Origin: a virus
Virus record (IMG/VR): IMGVR_UViG_3300044638_001368
Coordinates: 1 to 62,907 of that record
Reading direction: 5' to 3' (one strand)
Length of the DNA stretch: 62,907 nucleotides
Shown: positions 14,087 to 22,513 of the stretch, piece after piece
How positions within the stretch are numbered: position 1 is the stretch's first letter
Layout: each line of letters begins with the position of its first letter
Made by a program: the position numbers and the translations under genes
The notes under the pieces: generated by a model
What the model saw: the letters and a program-made list of their open reading frames with translations, nothing else
Database searches by the model: none
What the model was told of the DNA's origin: nothing

Positions 14087-14341
14087 TCAGCAGTCCCACG
14101 CCCTAAGGCTTTTGTTGATCCGGCTATTGGGGTCGTTAGCGGTCTTGGCGCTGGTAAGCTTCTTCTTCATCCCGGACATCCGGGCACAAAATGACTTCTT
14201 GCGGGCACCACCTTCAGGCTGGGGGCGCTTCAGGCCGGGTTTCCCGGGGTTGGCAGCATTGTAGGAAGCACGTCCCTTGGCGTTTAGACCGCCCTTGGGG
14301 TTCTTACCTTCTTTGCGTGTCCATGCCGGGGACTTAGCCAT
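14087..14341 (-). CDS. Small basic protein (DUF6321-like)
   Basis: 84 residues: KSPAWTRKEGKNPKGGLNAKGRASYNAANPG near the start and RKKSFCARMSGMKKKLT further on are the core of a small family of phage proteins that I recall as DUF6321. Function unknown. Start overlaps the glycosyltransferase stop by 8 bp. Confidence 0.7.
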   Translation of the reverse strand: MAKSPAWTRKEGKNPKGGLNAKGRASYNAANPGKPGLKRPQPEGGARKKSFCARMSGMKKKLTSAKTANDPNSRINKSLRAWDC

Positions 14342-15074
14342 TGGACGCCTTCTGGTCAGGGACTATCATGGGGTAGAGGACATCGTTACCAAAAGCACCT
14401 TTGTACTCCTGCACGCCCATGTGACCCAGCTTGATGGTAGGGTCGATCCAGACTTCGAAGCCTTCGGCCCGGACGCGGTCACAGAAGAGGAAGTCCTCCC
14501 CCATGTAGCCCTCGGCGGTGACCTTGAAGTCGAACATGGCGTTCAGGCGGCGGTTAGACCGCTTGTCGTCGTATTCCCACTCAGGGTGCTTGGAAGACAG
14601 GACTTCGAAGACTTCGCGGCGGACCATCATGAAGGCAGTAGCCACCCGCTTCGCACGTACTAGGCCCATACCGTTCATGGTCAACTGGCCGTTCTCGTCG
14701 TAGTCTAGGTCGGTGATATAGACCTTGTCTTCGCTGCGCGTGCGGGGAACCCCGGCGACGATGCCCTTTTTGGGGTCCGAAGCCCAAGCCATAAGCCGGA
14801 AAACGTCGTCCGGTTCGAAGTTAATGTCGGAATCAATGAAGAGCAGGTCCGTGCAGTCGGACTCCAGCATGTCCTTAGCCAGCAGGTTGCGGACCCGGGA
14901 AACCACCGAGCAACCGCAGATACTGCCTATCTGGATACTGACACCGTGCTGGCCTGCGGACTGGGCAAAGCTAGCCAACGACACTGCCAACTTCAAGGAA
15001 ACCTTGAAATCGTAGGCTGGCAGAGCGATGAAGAGCCGCCTTCCCGCTAGTTCGTAACCCTTAGTTGCCGCCAC
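14334..15074 (-). CDS. GT-A-like glycosyltransferase (late arm)
   Basis: 246 residues. GT-A style Rossmann start (LFIALPAYDFKVSLKLAVSLASF), a VVSRVRNLLAKDML segment, and Asp81-Ser-Asp83 (DLLFIDSDINFE) as the metal-binding DxD. A later AEGYMGEDFLFCDRVRAEGFEVWIDPTIKLGHMG block is the acceptor-side motif of this group. A related enzyme is coded on the other strand at 39487-40269. Could glycosylate a virion protein, DNA base or host surface polymer; no substrate clue in the sequence. Confidence 0.75.
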   Translation of the reverse strand: MAATKGYELAGRRLFIALPAYDFKVSLKLAVSLASFAQSAGQHGVSIQIGSICGCSVVSRVRNLLAKDMLESDCTDLLFIDSDINFEPDDVFRLMAWASDPKKGIVAGVPRTRSEDKVYITDLDYDENGQLTMNGMGLVRAKRVATAFMMVRREVFEVLSSKHPEWEYDDKRSNRRLNAMFDFKVTAEGYMGEDFLFCDRVRAEGFEVWIDPTIKLGHMGVQEYKGAFGNDVLYPMIVPDQKASNG

Positions 15075-15078
15075 AGCA

Positions 15079-15567
15079 TCACCCGTAGAATATGGTTGTG
15101 GTTAAGTTAGCGACTAGACCTACGTAGATACCGTTCTCGGCAAGGATACCTTCACCGGGGATAAAAGCGGTGAAAGAAGTGGAGTTGTAGCTATCCACTT
15201 CCATAAGGATCGTCGCGTACATCGTCACGTTGCCGTTTGTGGTCAGGCTTGCCGTGGTAACCGTGAAGGCGTTGGGGGAGGTGACGGTGACGGCGTAGAC
15301 GTTGTTTGTCGCACCGCTTCCCGTGGTGAAGTTCAGCCAAACCCTATCACCAGTAGTCAGACCATGAGCGGTAATCGTTACCGTACACACAGTAGAACCG
15401 GGAATATCGTAGGTACCCGTCTGGGTGCTGTTATCCGCGAAAACAGCGTTTCTAGCCGCTGCCGCAGCGTTAGCAGAGACAATAGCTCCCTTTAGGCGAG
15501 TACGGTAGTTAACCGCAACACCCGAAGCAGACATGTGCTTAGACTTGACATCATATTGCATTGCCAT
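15079..15567 (-). CDS. Virion protein, beta-rich
   Basis: 162 residues from the ATG complementary to 15565-15567, which has a good AAGGAG seven bases upstream; a TTG one codon earlier is unlikely. Begins MAMQYDVKSKHMSASGVAVNYRTRLKGAIV, then a ubiquitin/Ig-like beta region (TVTITAHGLTTGDRVWLNFTTGSG) seen in phage head or fibre proteins, ending VGLVANLTTTIFYG. Overlaps the next small gene by 17 bp. Confidence 0.65.
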   Translation of the reverse strand: MAMQYDVKSKHMSASGVAVNYRTRLKGAIVSANAAAAARNAVFADNSTQTGTYDIPGSTVCTVTITAHGLTTGDRVWLNFTTGSGATNNVYAVTVTSPNAFTVTTASLTTNGNVTMYATILMEVDSYNSTSFTAFIPGEGILAENGIYVGLVANLTTTIFYG

Positions 15568-15727
15568 CAACGAGCTCCTTGGCTTCTTCCGGCGTATTAA
15601 GACGCTGAATAAGCATTTTATAAGCAGTTACAGTGGCTTGGGCCCTAGCGGTAAAGGTTTGTGCCTTTTCCATTTCGCGCTCCAAGTCACTGATTTCCGA
15701 AAGCAAAAAGTCTTCGGTTATCTGCAC
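15551..15727 (-). CDS. 58-residue coiled-coil protein with GTG start
   Basis: 58 residues: MQITEDFLLSEISDLEREME followed by a helix to the end. The GTG complementary to 15725-15727 is the only reasonable start; it begins one base after the stop of the upstream gene, and its 3' end overlaps the next gene's ATG. I recall near-identical short proteins in many environmental phages at this place. Role unknown; a head-assembly helper is possible. Confidence 0.7.
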   Translation of the reverse strand: MQITEDFLLSEISDLEREMEKAQTFTARAQATVTAYKMLIQRLNTPEEAKELVDGNAI

Positions 15728-15728
15728 G

Positions 15729-16325
15729 TTAAGCTACCGTCGAGACCATGATGTAGTAGGTCGTCCCGTTGGCGCTCAACACCGGCATGGTGTGGGTGAC
15801 CGAGGGGCTGCCAACCGCCGCACGGAACACACCAGCAGCAGCAGGGGTCGGGACGCTCATCATGTTGGCGAGAACCTTGCTGCCCGAGTTGGTCACGCGA
15901 ATGAACGCAGCCGACGCCGGGACCGTGCAGTTAGACGCCAGATCACTATCGAGCTGGAGGGCCGACAGGGTGCCGCCCGGGTTAGCCAGAGCGCCCATGC
16001 CCAGAGTAGCACGCAGGGCGTTGCCCGCACCGGAGATGGTACCGGGGCTGTTGATCGACATCGAGATATGGGCACCATTGATCGTGCCACCAGTCGCCGC
16101 GCCAACGCCAGTCACAACCGAGAACGCACGAAGGGTTTCGCCCGAACCGGTGGAGGTGAAGGTCAGCTTTTCGTACACAAGGCGGGTGTCGCCCGAGGTG
16201 GCCGAAGTCGTGCCGAAAGAACTGGAAATGTTAGTAGCAGTAGTAACGGTAACGGGGTCGGAAGAAGTACCGCCGATAAAGCCGTTCTGGGACGCAACGG
16301 GTCCGCTAAAGGTAGTCTGGGCCAT
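15729..16325 (-). CDS. Structural protein, probable head decoration
   Basis: 198 residues, Ala/Gly/Ser/Thr-rich and beta-prone throughout (MAQTTFSGPVASQNGFIGG at the start). Comes directly after the major capsid protein and its terminator, and has a clear GGAGAA ribosome site. A capsid decoration or fibre protein is likely. Confidence 0.65.
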   Translation of the reverse strand: MAQTTFSGPVASQNGFIGGTSSDPVTVTTATNISSSFGTTSATSGDTRLVYEKLTFTSTGSGETLRAFSVVTGVGAATGGTINGAHISMSINSPGTISGAGNALRATLGMGALANPGGTLSALQLDSDLASNCTVPASAAFIRVTNSGSKVLANMMSVPTPAAAGVFRAAVGSPSVTHTMPVLSANGTTYYIMVSTVA

Positions 16326-16433
16326 GGAAATTCTCCGTGTTGTAGCACATCCCCGTACCGTCTCTACAACGTCTGCTAGGACAGTCGGTACAGGTAAAGG
16401 AACCTAGATTGGGAAAAACATACAGTCTATTAG
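16326..16433 (-). other. Leader of the decoration-protein gene
   Basis: Non-coding. On the minus strand a GTTGTAG...CTACAAC inverted repeat (complement of 16339-16345 and 16364-16370, 18-nt loop) sits just before the GGAGAA ribosome site of the downstream gene. It could hold a promoter to restart transcription past the capsid terminator, but I see no clear -35/-10 pair. Confidence 0.45.
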
Positions 16434-16463
16434 AAAAAAGGGAAGGGGTTTTATCCCCTTCCC
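16434..16463 (-). terminator. Rho-independent terminator after the major capsid gene
   Basis: Read on the minus strand: GGGAAGGGG, a six-base loop, CCCCTTCCC, then six T. A perfect 9-bp stem 10 bp after the capsid stop codon. It would set a high capsid message level and limit read-through into the downstream genes. Confidence 0.9.
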
Positions 16464-16473
16464 CCTAGTCTTC

Positions 16474-17385
16474 TTACGGAGCGCCAGCCGAGGCGAACAT
16501 GCCCAGCGGGTCGGACCAACCGAACGAATAACGCTCGCGGCTCTTGTAACGAACGTTGCCGGTATCGAAGTCTCCGTCCATCGACTGCGTCATCGGTGCG
16601 CGGATAAAGTGCTTCAAACCATTCGGAACGTCCGTGGTCAGGAACCAAGCGTCGGTGTCGGTCAGGTAGTGGTTAACAGTGTAACCCTCCGGGATCGAAC
16701 CGTTGCTCTTCAGAGCGTTGATGTCGTTGTCGGCGGTGCTTACACGGAGTTCAGTCTCCAGCAAGCGGGTCGAAACGAACATCAGGCTCGGCGGGACAAC
16801 CAACTTACGGGGCTTAGCTGCGATGAGCAGGCCGCGTTCATCCGTCCAAGCCGCGATCTGAATTACGGCAGCTTCGAGGCTGGTTTCATTCAGGTCGGCA
16901 GGGGTGGGCGGAATGTTGGAGTTGGTACCACCGGAAACCAGCGGATGCGAAGCGCTGAACAGAGGCTGACCGTCGCCGCCCAGATAGGACGAGCTAAAGC
17001 CGTTGTTCAGAATCGCAGCCGCCTTGGTCTGCTTGGTATACGCCATGGCACGAGCCAGAGCCTTGGTGTAACGCGAAGACAGAGAGTCATAGAGGTTGTC
17101 CTCGATGGCTTCTTCCGTCAGCGAAAACCCAAGAGCAATCGTCTCGTGGTTGTAGCGGGCAGTGAAGACTTCCTGCGCATTGTCATAAGCAATGGCAGAG
17201 CCTTCGTTCTTAACCGGAGCAGCCGAAAAACCGGACAGCTTGGTTTCTTCTTCGAACGAGCGTTCCGAAGTTTCGGTCTCAAAGATTTCCTTATGCTCTT
17301 CGCCGTAACGAGCATATTCCAGACCGAACAGAGCGTTCAGGCCGGGAAGGAGTTCCTTAAGAAGTTGTGCGCGTGAAATAGCCAT
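16474..17385 (-). CDS. Major capsid protein (Mu gpT-like)
   Basis: 303 residues with the features of the HK97-fold Mu major-head-subunit family: N-terminal MAISRAQLLKELLPGLNALFGLEYARY, RYNHETIALGFSLTEEAIEDNLYDSLSSRYTKALARAM (spine helix region), GDGQPLFSASHPLVSGGTNSN (E-loop-like and conserved), LLIAAKPRKLVVPP, and C-terminal AMT..SMDGDFDTGNVRYKSRERYSFGWSDPLGMFAS. Preceded by scaffold and followed by a strong terminator, as expected for the most abundant head protein. Confidence 0.9.
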   Translation of the reverse strand: MAISRAQLLKELLPGLNALFGLEYARYGEEHKEIFETETSERSFEEETKLSGFSAAPVKNEGSAIAYDNAQEVFTARYNHETIALGFSLTEEAIEDNLYDSLSSRYTKALARAMAYTKQTKAAAILNNGFSSSYLGGDGQPLFSASHPLVSGGTNSNIPPTPADLNETSLEAAVIQIAAWTDERGLLIAAKPRKLVVPPSLMFVSTRLLETELRVSTADNDINALKSNGSIPEGYTVNHYLTDTDAWFLTTDVPNGLKHFIRAPMTQSMDGDFDTGNVRYKSRERYSFGWSDPLGMFASAGAP

Positions 17386-17399
17386 TTGTCATGTTCTCC

Positions 17400-18017
17400 T
17401 TAAACGCCGGTAGGCTGGGTATACTGGTGCCCGCCAACAGCGCCGGTTGTCGGCGCATTCCACTTCACAATCACTTCGGTGTAAGAACCGGGATAGCCCG
17501 CGATGGCGGTTTCCGGGACCACGTCGATGATGCGAATGGGGTACGTGTTGGTGGTAGCCGTGGTAGCCAGAATAGCCACCGCAGAGTTACCAGTGATCGT
17601 GGAGCCAACGTTCTGAACCAGCAGGGCGTTGTTGCCAACGTTACTGCGATTGACATAGCCAATCGTGGTGGTGGCAGACACTACCGCAACCTTGAACAAC
17701 TGATCCGGGTCATCCGCCACGAAGGCAACGATGTCCGAAGCATAAACAGCGCCGGGATAGTACTGACGGAACGTCTTTCCGAAGACTGGGTCCGTATAGG
17801 AGCAGCCGAGAAGAACGCCAACAGGGGTAGCAGCGTCAGTGCCGGTGTCCTGAACCAGAAGTCCGGTGTTCGCCAGCTTCACAACGTCACCATAAAAGAT
17901 GGCCGTCGCGGAGTTGGAAGCAATCGGAATCTGGCGCGTCGCGCCTGCAAAAACCTGCCCGCCAATCAGATTGATCGGAAGAAGCCCATACGGGGCTGTG
18001 ACAGAAGGGTATGCCAT
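17400..18017 (-). CDS. Capsid-associated structural protein
   Basis: 205 residues. MAYPSVTAPYGLLPINLIGGQVFAGATRQIPIASN at the start, then GDVVKL, PVGVLLGCSYTDPVFGK and YPGAVYASDIVAFVADDPDQLFKV: the pattern of a small-barrel head protein encoded just before the capsid gene in many environmental phages. Probably a decoration or minor capsid protein. Confidence 0.75.
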   Translation of the reverse strand: MAYPSVTAPYGLLPINLIGGQVFAGATRQIPIASNSATAIFYGDVVKLANTGLLVQDTGTDAATPVGVLLGCSYTDPVFGKTFRQYYPGAVYASDIVAFVADDPDQLFKVAVVSATTTIGYVNRSNVGNNALLVQNVGSTITGNSAVAILATTATTNTYPIRIIDVVPETAIAGYPGSYTEVIVKWNAPTTGAVGGHQYTQPTGV

Positions 18018-18030
18018 TAGTTTCTCCTAG

Positions 18031-18480
18031 TTATTTGCCTTTGCCAAACGAGGACGAAGACTTCCTTTCACTAAAAAGGGGCATCTTCGGATTGTTCTCG
18101 CGCATAAAGTTATTGTCTACCGACTCGATTTGGTCTCGGTTCTTCTTAGCGAAGTATTCGCTGCGTTGAGCCATGAACTCCTCGGGAATCTTGCAGAGCA
18201 ACAACCCACCGACCTCAATGTTGTTCTTAAAACGACTATTGGGGTCCACCATCATGTGGAACTTGGGCTGTTCTTCGGACTTTACTGGTTCCCAACCTTC
18301 GCGCATCTTCGCAGACACATTGCTCGGGTCGGCTACATTCAAGTTCGAAACACGAATCCACCGGTACGAATATCCGGGCTGTTTGTCCGGTTCAGGCAGG
18401 GCCGAAGCTGGCTGCCATGATTTGGGACGCTCGGACTGGGTACGGTTTTCAAGTTCGCGTGCAAGTCTAGTCTCAGCCAT
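18031..18480 (-). CDS. Head-associated protein of unknown function
   Basis: 149 residues, charged, with PGYSYRWIRVSNLNVADPSNVSAKMREGWEPVKSEEQPKF, a motif I recall from phage head clusters, and a Ser/Lys tail (KSSSSFGKGK). Located between scaffold and capsid protein, so it takes part in head assembly. Confidence 0.7.
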   Translation of the reverse strand: MAETRLARELENRTQSERPKSWQPASALPEPDKQPGYSYRWIRVSNLNVADPSNVSAKMREGWEPVKSEEQPKFHMMVDPNSRFKNNIEVGGLLLCKIPEEFMAQRSEYFAKKNRDQIESVDNNFMRENNPKMPLFSERKSSSSFGKGK

Positions 18481-18481
18481 T

Positions 18482-19432
18482 TTAGTTCTCCAACTTTCTC
18501 AGTTCCCGGGCGTACTGCTCGGGGGTTAAACCTAACTTCTTCGCAAGTAGAACTTGCGATTGTTTCAGTACGATCTTTTTGGAGGACGTACTGCGAGAGG
18601 CCGAAGCAACTACTGTGGCTGGCTTGGTTTCGGTGCGCGTAACGGGCTTGCCGCCCCCGTTAGCCGGTTGTTCCTGCTCCCCAAAATACTCTGGAAAGCG
18701 GCGGCGCATCGTGTCATCGACGTTGCGCCAATACTCGTCAGTACCAACATATTCTTTGCCGTACTGTTTTTCGAGTTTCTGATGGTATCCCAAAGCAAGG
18801 GATGTCATCTCCACGTCTGTTCCCCACCACGTATTGCGCTCTTGCCACGCAGTAGTCTTAGGGTCGAGACGCGGAGCTTGGGCCACGTCCTGAGCAATTT
18901 CTACCTCAGGTTCTGGAGCTTGTAAAGTAGACCTATAGTTTTTTAGCTGATGCAGGCGGTAGTTAGCGTCTGTCATCTTTTCCTGAGCTTCGACAACCTT
19001 GTCCGAGTCCCCGGCTTCGTAGGCTTCCTTGTAGGCTTTCCGTGCCGCAGTCATCTCCATTTCCGCAGAGTTCTTGGAGGTATCGACCAGCATCTGCTCA
19101 CCCTGAGACAGGCTGTTCTTTAGGCGGCGGTTCTCATCAACGACGCGGCGGGCTAAGTTAATGGCCTCCTGCTGTTCGCGGACAGCAGCTTCCTTTTCCC
19201 GACGCTCATCGTGCCAGACCTTCTTCATCTGCTTGAGTCGGGTCTTGACCTTGTCGGAGTATTCCTCCAGCTCGTCGGCTTCCAGCTCATCAACCAGAGC
19301 CTTGGGCATCGGGGTCTTACCCCGGTCTTCTACTGGAGTGTCATCCTCAACTTCGATTTCAGGCTTCTCCGCGCCTTCGATCTCTATTTCTAGGTCTTGG
19401 ATATCGTCCTTTTTCTTAGTATTATCAGCCAC
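18482..19432 (-). CDS. Scaffold-like protein
   Basis: 316 residues. A very acidic N-terminus (about residues 9-60), a long coiled-coil helix (around 65-180), then a mixed segment and a basic, Ser/Lys-rich C-terminus (RSTSSKKIVLKQSQVLLAKKLGLTPEQYARELRKLEN). Acidic/helical body with a basic C-terminal capsid-contact helix is the usual design of phage scaffolds; position immediately upstream of the head genes agrees. Confidence 0.75.
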   Translation of the reverse strand: MADNTKKKDDIQDLEIEIEGAEKPEIEVEDDTPVEDRGKTPMPKALVDELEADELEEYSDKVKTRLKQMKKVWHDERREKEAAVREQQEAINLARRVVDENRRLKNSLSQGEQMLVDTSKNSAEMEMTAARKAYKEAYEAGDSDKVVEAQEKMTDANYRLHQLKNYRSTLQAPEPEVEIAQDVAQAPRLDPKTTAWQERNTWWGTDVEMTSLALGYHQKLEKQYGKEYVGTDEYWRNVDDTMRRRFPEYFGEQEQPANGGGKPVTRTETKPATVVASASRSTSSKKIVLKQSQVLLAKKLGLTPEQYARELRKLEN

Positions 19433-19441
19433 TTGTGCCTC

Positions 19442-19852
19442 CTAGGCTCTGCTGATGCCGCGAGGGTCTTCAACAATGCCCTCCACGGAATCGTCGTTAA
19501 TGATCCTGAACTCACGCCCGTGGATTTTCACCCGGGTGCCGGAATGGGGGCGCACAAGGATAAAGTCGCCCTCCTTGCACCAAGGGCCACTGGGGAAACG
19601 TGTTGCATCTTTGTAACAGTCAGGGCCCATTTTCAGGACAAACAGGACTGTGGTGAGGAGCTCTTCATGGTGAACGGTGATATCGGCCTTAAGGATGCCG
19701 CTATCGAACTTCTTGTCCACTTCGGGGATAGCGCACAGAATACGGTACCCAGACGGGTCTGGTAGCTGCTTGGCCTTAAGTTCAGGAGTATCGGGTAGTA
19801 CGGTAGTGTCTTCCAAATTGTCGGGGTTTGAGCCGACGAGAAGTTCAGTCAT
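19442..19852 (-). CDS. GroES-like (Cpn10) co-chaperonin
   Basis: 136 residues. The C-terminal ~100 residues follow the GroES order: an RILCAIPEV strand, a mobile-loop-like stretch with Ser-Gly-Ile-Leu (51-54), VLFVLKMGPD, KEGDFILVRPHSG, KIHGREFRIINDDSVEGIVEDP. The Gly-Ile-Leu is comparable to the hydrophobic tip by which GroES and T4 gp31 touch GroEL. About 30 extra N-terminal residues are acidic and probably disordered. It is encoded between portal and scaffold, as capsid-folding co-chaperonins are. Function is inferred from fold pattern. Confidence 0.7.
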   Translation of the reverse strand: MTELLVGSNPDNLEDTTVLPDTPELKAKQLPDPSGYRILCAIPEVDKKFDSGILKADITVHHEELLTTVLFVLKMGPDCYKDATRFPSGPWCKEGDFILVRPHSGTRVKIHGREFRIINDDSVEGIVEDPRGISRA

Positions 19853-20039
19853 CTGAATTTTCCAACCTTTCTGCGGTTTCGATTAGCATGTTGTTTGCAA
19901 GGAGCAGCCCACGGATAATCCCGCAGGCGTACTTGTAGTCTCCGAAGTCCTTGGCTTTACCCATGGACATGTCTTCGGACAGCACTAGGCGTTCGTCTCT
20001 TAGTTTGTCTGAAAGATATTTCAGTATGTCGTCCCTCAT
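19845..20039 (-). CDS. Small conserved-looking protein
   Basis: 64 residues, helical, MRDDILKYLSDKLRDERLVL then YKYACGIIRGLLLANNML. It overlaps the portal stop by 4 bp and the co-chaperonin start by 8. I recall similar short proteins next to phage portals. Function unknown. Confidence 0.65.
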   Translation of the reverse strand: MRDDILKYLSDKLRDERLVLSEDMSMGKAKDFGDYKYACGIIRGLLLANNMLIETAERLENSDD

Positions 20040-22513
20040 TCAGTCTCCTCTGGTTTACTTCCTTGCGCTGTGGTTCGGGCTTCCTGAGCCATCTCCCTAG
20101 CGATATCGACGCCTATACGGAGTTTGGCTTCCTGCTGTTTGGCAGACAGGTTGGCCTTATCCGTGGCGATCTTTGCACCGACATTCATGCCAGCGATTCG
20201 TTCCTGAACGGCGAGACGTTCGCGTTCGAGGTCCAGTTTGTCCTTGGCGGTTGCGCCATCAACAAGCAGCTTCTGGCGCTTGATCTCGGTTTCGTGTCCC
20301 TTGATCTCAAGTTCCTTCTGCTGCATCTGGACAAGCGGGTCCTGCTGTAGCTGCTGTGCTTTTTGCTGCGCGGCTTCAGCTTGGTTCTTCTGGAGCAGTT
20401 GCTGTGCGGCGGCAGCAGCCAGACGAGAAATCTGGACCTCTGTCTGCTCATCCATCTCAGCGTCAGGTGCCGGGTACGGGACACCAGCCTGCTCTTCGAT
20501 CTGCTGACGGTACTCGAACGCCATATGTTCCGAAATATGCGCCTGAAGAGCCGCCATCATCGCCTGCGCCTGCGGGTTCTGCCCAATAATCTGTGCGATC
20601 TTGGGGTCCTGCATCATGGTCTGGTGGACGGTAATATGGGCCTTGTGGTCCTGATAAATGAACGCCTTCATGGGTTTGCCCTTCAGGACCGACATATTCT
20701 CACTGACTGGGTCCACAGGCTTCTGGTCGTCGTCCAGTTTGACAAGCTTATTAGCGTTCTGAATGCCCAAGACTTCGAGCATCTCCCGGTGCAGGTAGGG
20801 CATGTCGTACAGCTGCGGCGCACCCTGCGCCAACTGCATCACTGCCTGATACTGGACAACCTTCTGCGCCATGGTGGCAGCGTTGGGGTCGGACACCGGG
20901 ATTACAGTGACGAGATCGTAGTCGCCCCTTTTGGCACGCGGCGTGCCATCTTCGGGTTCGTAGTCGTAGGACTCGGGGGTGTAGTCGCGGATGATGTCCC
21001 GCAGCAGGATGAACTCCTGCTTCATGGAGTAGTGAATGCGGGCCTGCACAGCCGACATCACCTTCAAGGTTCGTTCAAGAATAGCCAACGTCGTACCCAC
21101 CGGGCTGTTGGCGGACATGTCGCTAACCTGCAAATCAGCAGCGCCAGCGAAGCGGCGACCTTCATCAACGATGGTACCAAGTAGCGTGTAGAGGACCTGA
21201 GACGGCTCCTTGTACGGGAGCGTCATGATGTTGTCTTTGATCGTACCAGACGAAACGTCTACGTCCCGGAACTCAGCCGGTGCAATAGGCGTGTCGTCTC
21301 CTTTGACACGAAGTCCGCGAGTCTTGAAACCACCCGGTAGGTTTGACAGGGTACCAGCATCAACAAGCTGACGAATGATACTAGTGCCAGACTTAGCAAA
21401 AGCGCCAATGAGATGAATAAGGCCAAAAGCGTAGAAGCCAAAACCCGGAATATAAGAGTAGTGAACAAAATGATTGCGCTTGCGCTTGCTTTTATCATCT
21501 GAATGCCAATTCCTTCTGATAGCTAAAACGGTTTCTGTGCCCTTCTCAATCGTAATGACGTAGGGCAGGGCGATGCCTGTCTCTTTGCCGTCGTCGTCCT
21601 TGTCTTCAAACCCGGGCAGGTCAACGTCAACGTGCATCTCAAGAATCTTGAAGCGCTCATCGTACGAAGCCCGGAAGCCCATCTTCTCCGCGATCTTCTT
21701 CTCGACTTCGTCAAACGTGCTGTTCGGCTCACCAAGGTCCTCATCCCGATAGAAGCCAGCAGCCTGTAGCTTCTTGATCTCGTTGGGTGTCTTGCGCATG
21801 ACGTGCGTGACACGTTCAGCAGACTGGAGATTACTGGCACCATACGGAACGACGACATCCTCGGCGGGCACGTACATCGACACCTGCCTAGAAAGGCTCG
21901 GATCGTAGTAGACCTTCTTGAAGGCGTTACCCGACAGACCCAAGCCCCACAGCATCCGCTCGTGTTCGGGGCGGTACTCAGCCATCACGTCGGTCAACTG
22001 GTAGTTCATGTCAGCAGCGACACGAACCGAAGCTTCTTTCTTCTCCGTGGTCTCCTTACCAATAATCTGCGTCTTGACCGGACCAGCGGCGGGGAACGTA
22101 CTCATCATGGTCTCGGCTTGGAACTTGACCAGTGCTTCGGATAGCAGAGGGTGGTAGACACCACACGCTCCCGGCCACGGCTCGGTGCGGTCTTCGACCT
22201 TCAAACCAAGCAACTCAAGGCCGTCCACGTAGGTCTGAATCCAGTCCTTACGGGCGCTAATATCTTCGTCAAACTCGCTCAGTAGATCACCTACTAGGCT
22301 AGTCAGTTCCTTCTCGTTCATTTCTTCGGCAAGGTTAGCGTTGAACTCGTCGTCTTCCGCATCACCGGGTTCAAGTTCGATCTCCATGTCCCCGGTCTTG
22401 ATCTTGACACTCTCCGGGTCTTCGATCTCGATTTCGATATCGGGTCCAAGGTCTTCTTCGTTTAGACCGGTGAGACCCAGCGGGGCTTGGTTCACTGCTT
22501 TGTCGATAGCCAT
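20036..22513 (-). CDS. Portal protein
   Basis: 825 residues, long for a portal but normal for the podovirus-like group. Signature stretches: DWIQTYVDGLELLGLKVEDRTEPWPGACGVYHPLLSEALVKFQAE, GLGLSGNAFKKVYYDP, YVPAEDVVVPYGASNLQSAERV, IHLIGAFAKSGTSIIRQLVDAGTLSNLPGGFKTRG (clip/stem) and a C-terminal Gln/Ala/Lys-rich coiled-coil (about 690-810), the barrel. It forms the dodecameric gate at the head vertex and docks the terminase. ATG overlaps the stop of the upstream gene. Confidence 0.9.
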   Translation of the reverse strand: MAIDKAVNQAPLGLTGLNEEDLGPDIEIEIEDPESVKIKTGDMEIELEPGDAEDDEFNANLAEEMNEKELTSLVGDLLSEFDEDISARKDWIQTYVDGLELLGLKVEDRTEPWPGACGVYHPLLSEALVKFQAETMMSTFPAAGPVKTQIIGKETTEKKEASVRVAADMNYQLTDVMAEYRPEHERMLWGLGLSGNAFKKVYYDPSLSRQVSMYVPAEDVVVPYGASNLQSAERVTHVMRKTPNEIKKLQAAGFYRDEDLGEPNSTFDEVEKKIAEKMGFRASYDERFKILEMHVDVDLPGFEDKDDDGKETGIALPYVITIEKGTETVLAIRRNWHSDDKSKRKRNHFVHYSYIPGFGFYAFGLIHLIGAFAKSGTSIIRQLVDAGTLSNLPGGFKTRGLRVKGDDTPIAPAEFRDVDVSSGTIKDNIMTLPYKEPSQVLYTLLGTIVDEGRRFAGAADLQVSDMSANSPVGTTLAILERTLKVMSAVQARIHYSMKQEFILLRDIIRDYTPESYDYEPEDGTPRAKRGDYDLVTVIPVSDPNAATMAQKVVQYQAVMQLAQGAPQLYDMPYLHREMLEVLGIQNANKLVKLDDDQKPVDPVSENMSVLKGKPMKAFIYQDHKAHITVHQTMMQDPKIAQIIGQNPQAQAMMAALQAHISEHMAFEYRQQIEEQAGVPYPAPDAEMDEQTEVQISRLAAAAAQQLLQKNQAEAAQQKAQQLQQDPLVQMQQKELEIKGHETEIKRQKLLVDGATAKDKLDLERERLAVQERIAGMNVGAKIATDKANLSAKQQEAKLRIGVDIAREMAQEARTTAQGSKPEETE

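Noticed and set aside
15633-16407. Two overlapping long plus-strand frames
   Set aside because: They lie opposite clear structural genes with good ribosome sites; their composition (Arg/Gly/Ser-rich) is typical of shadow frames.
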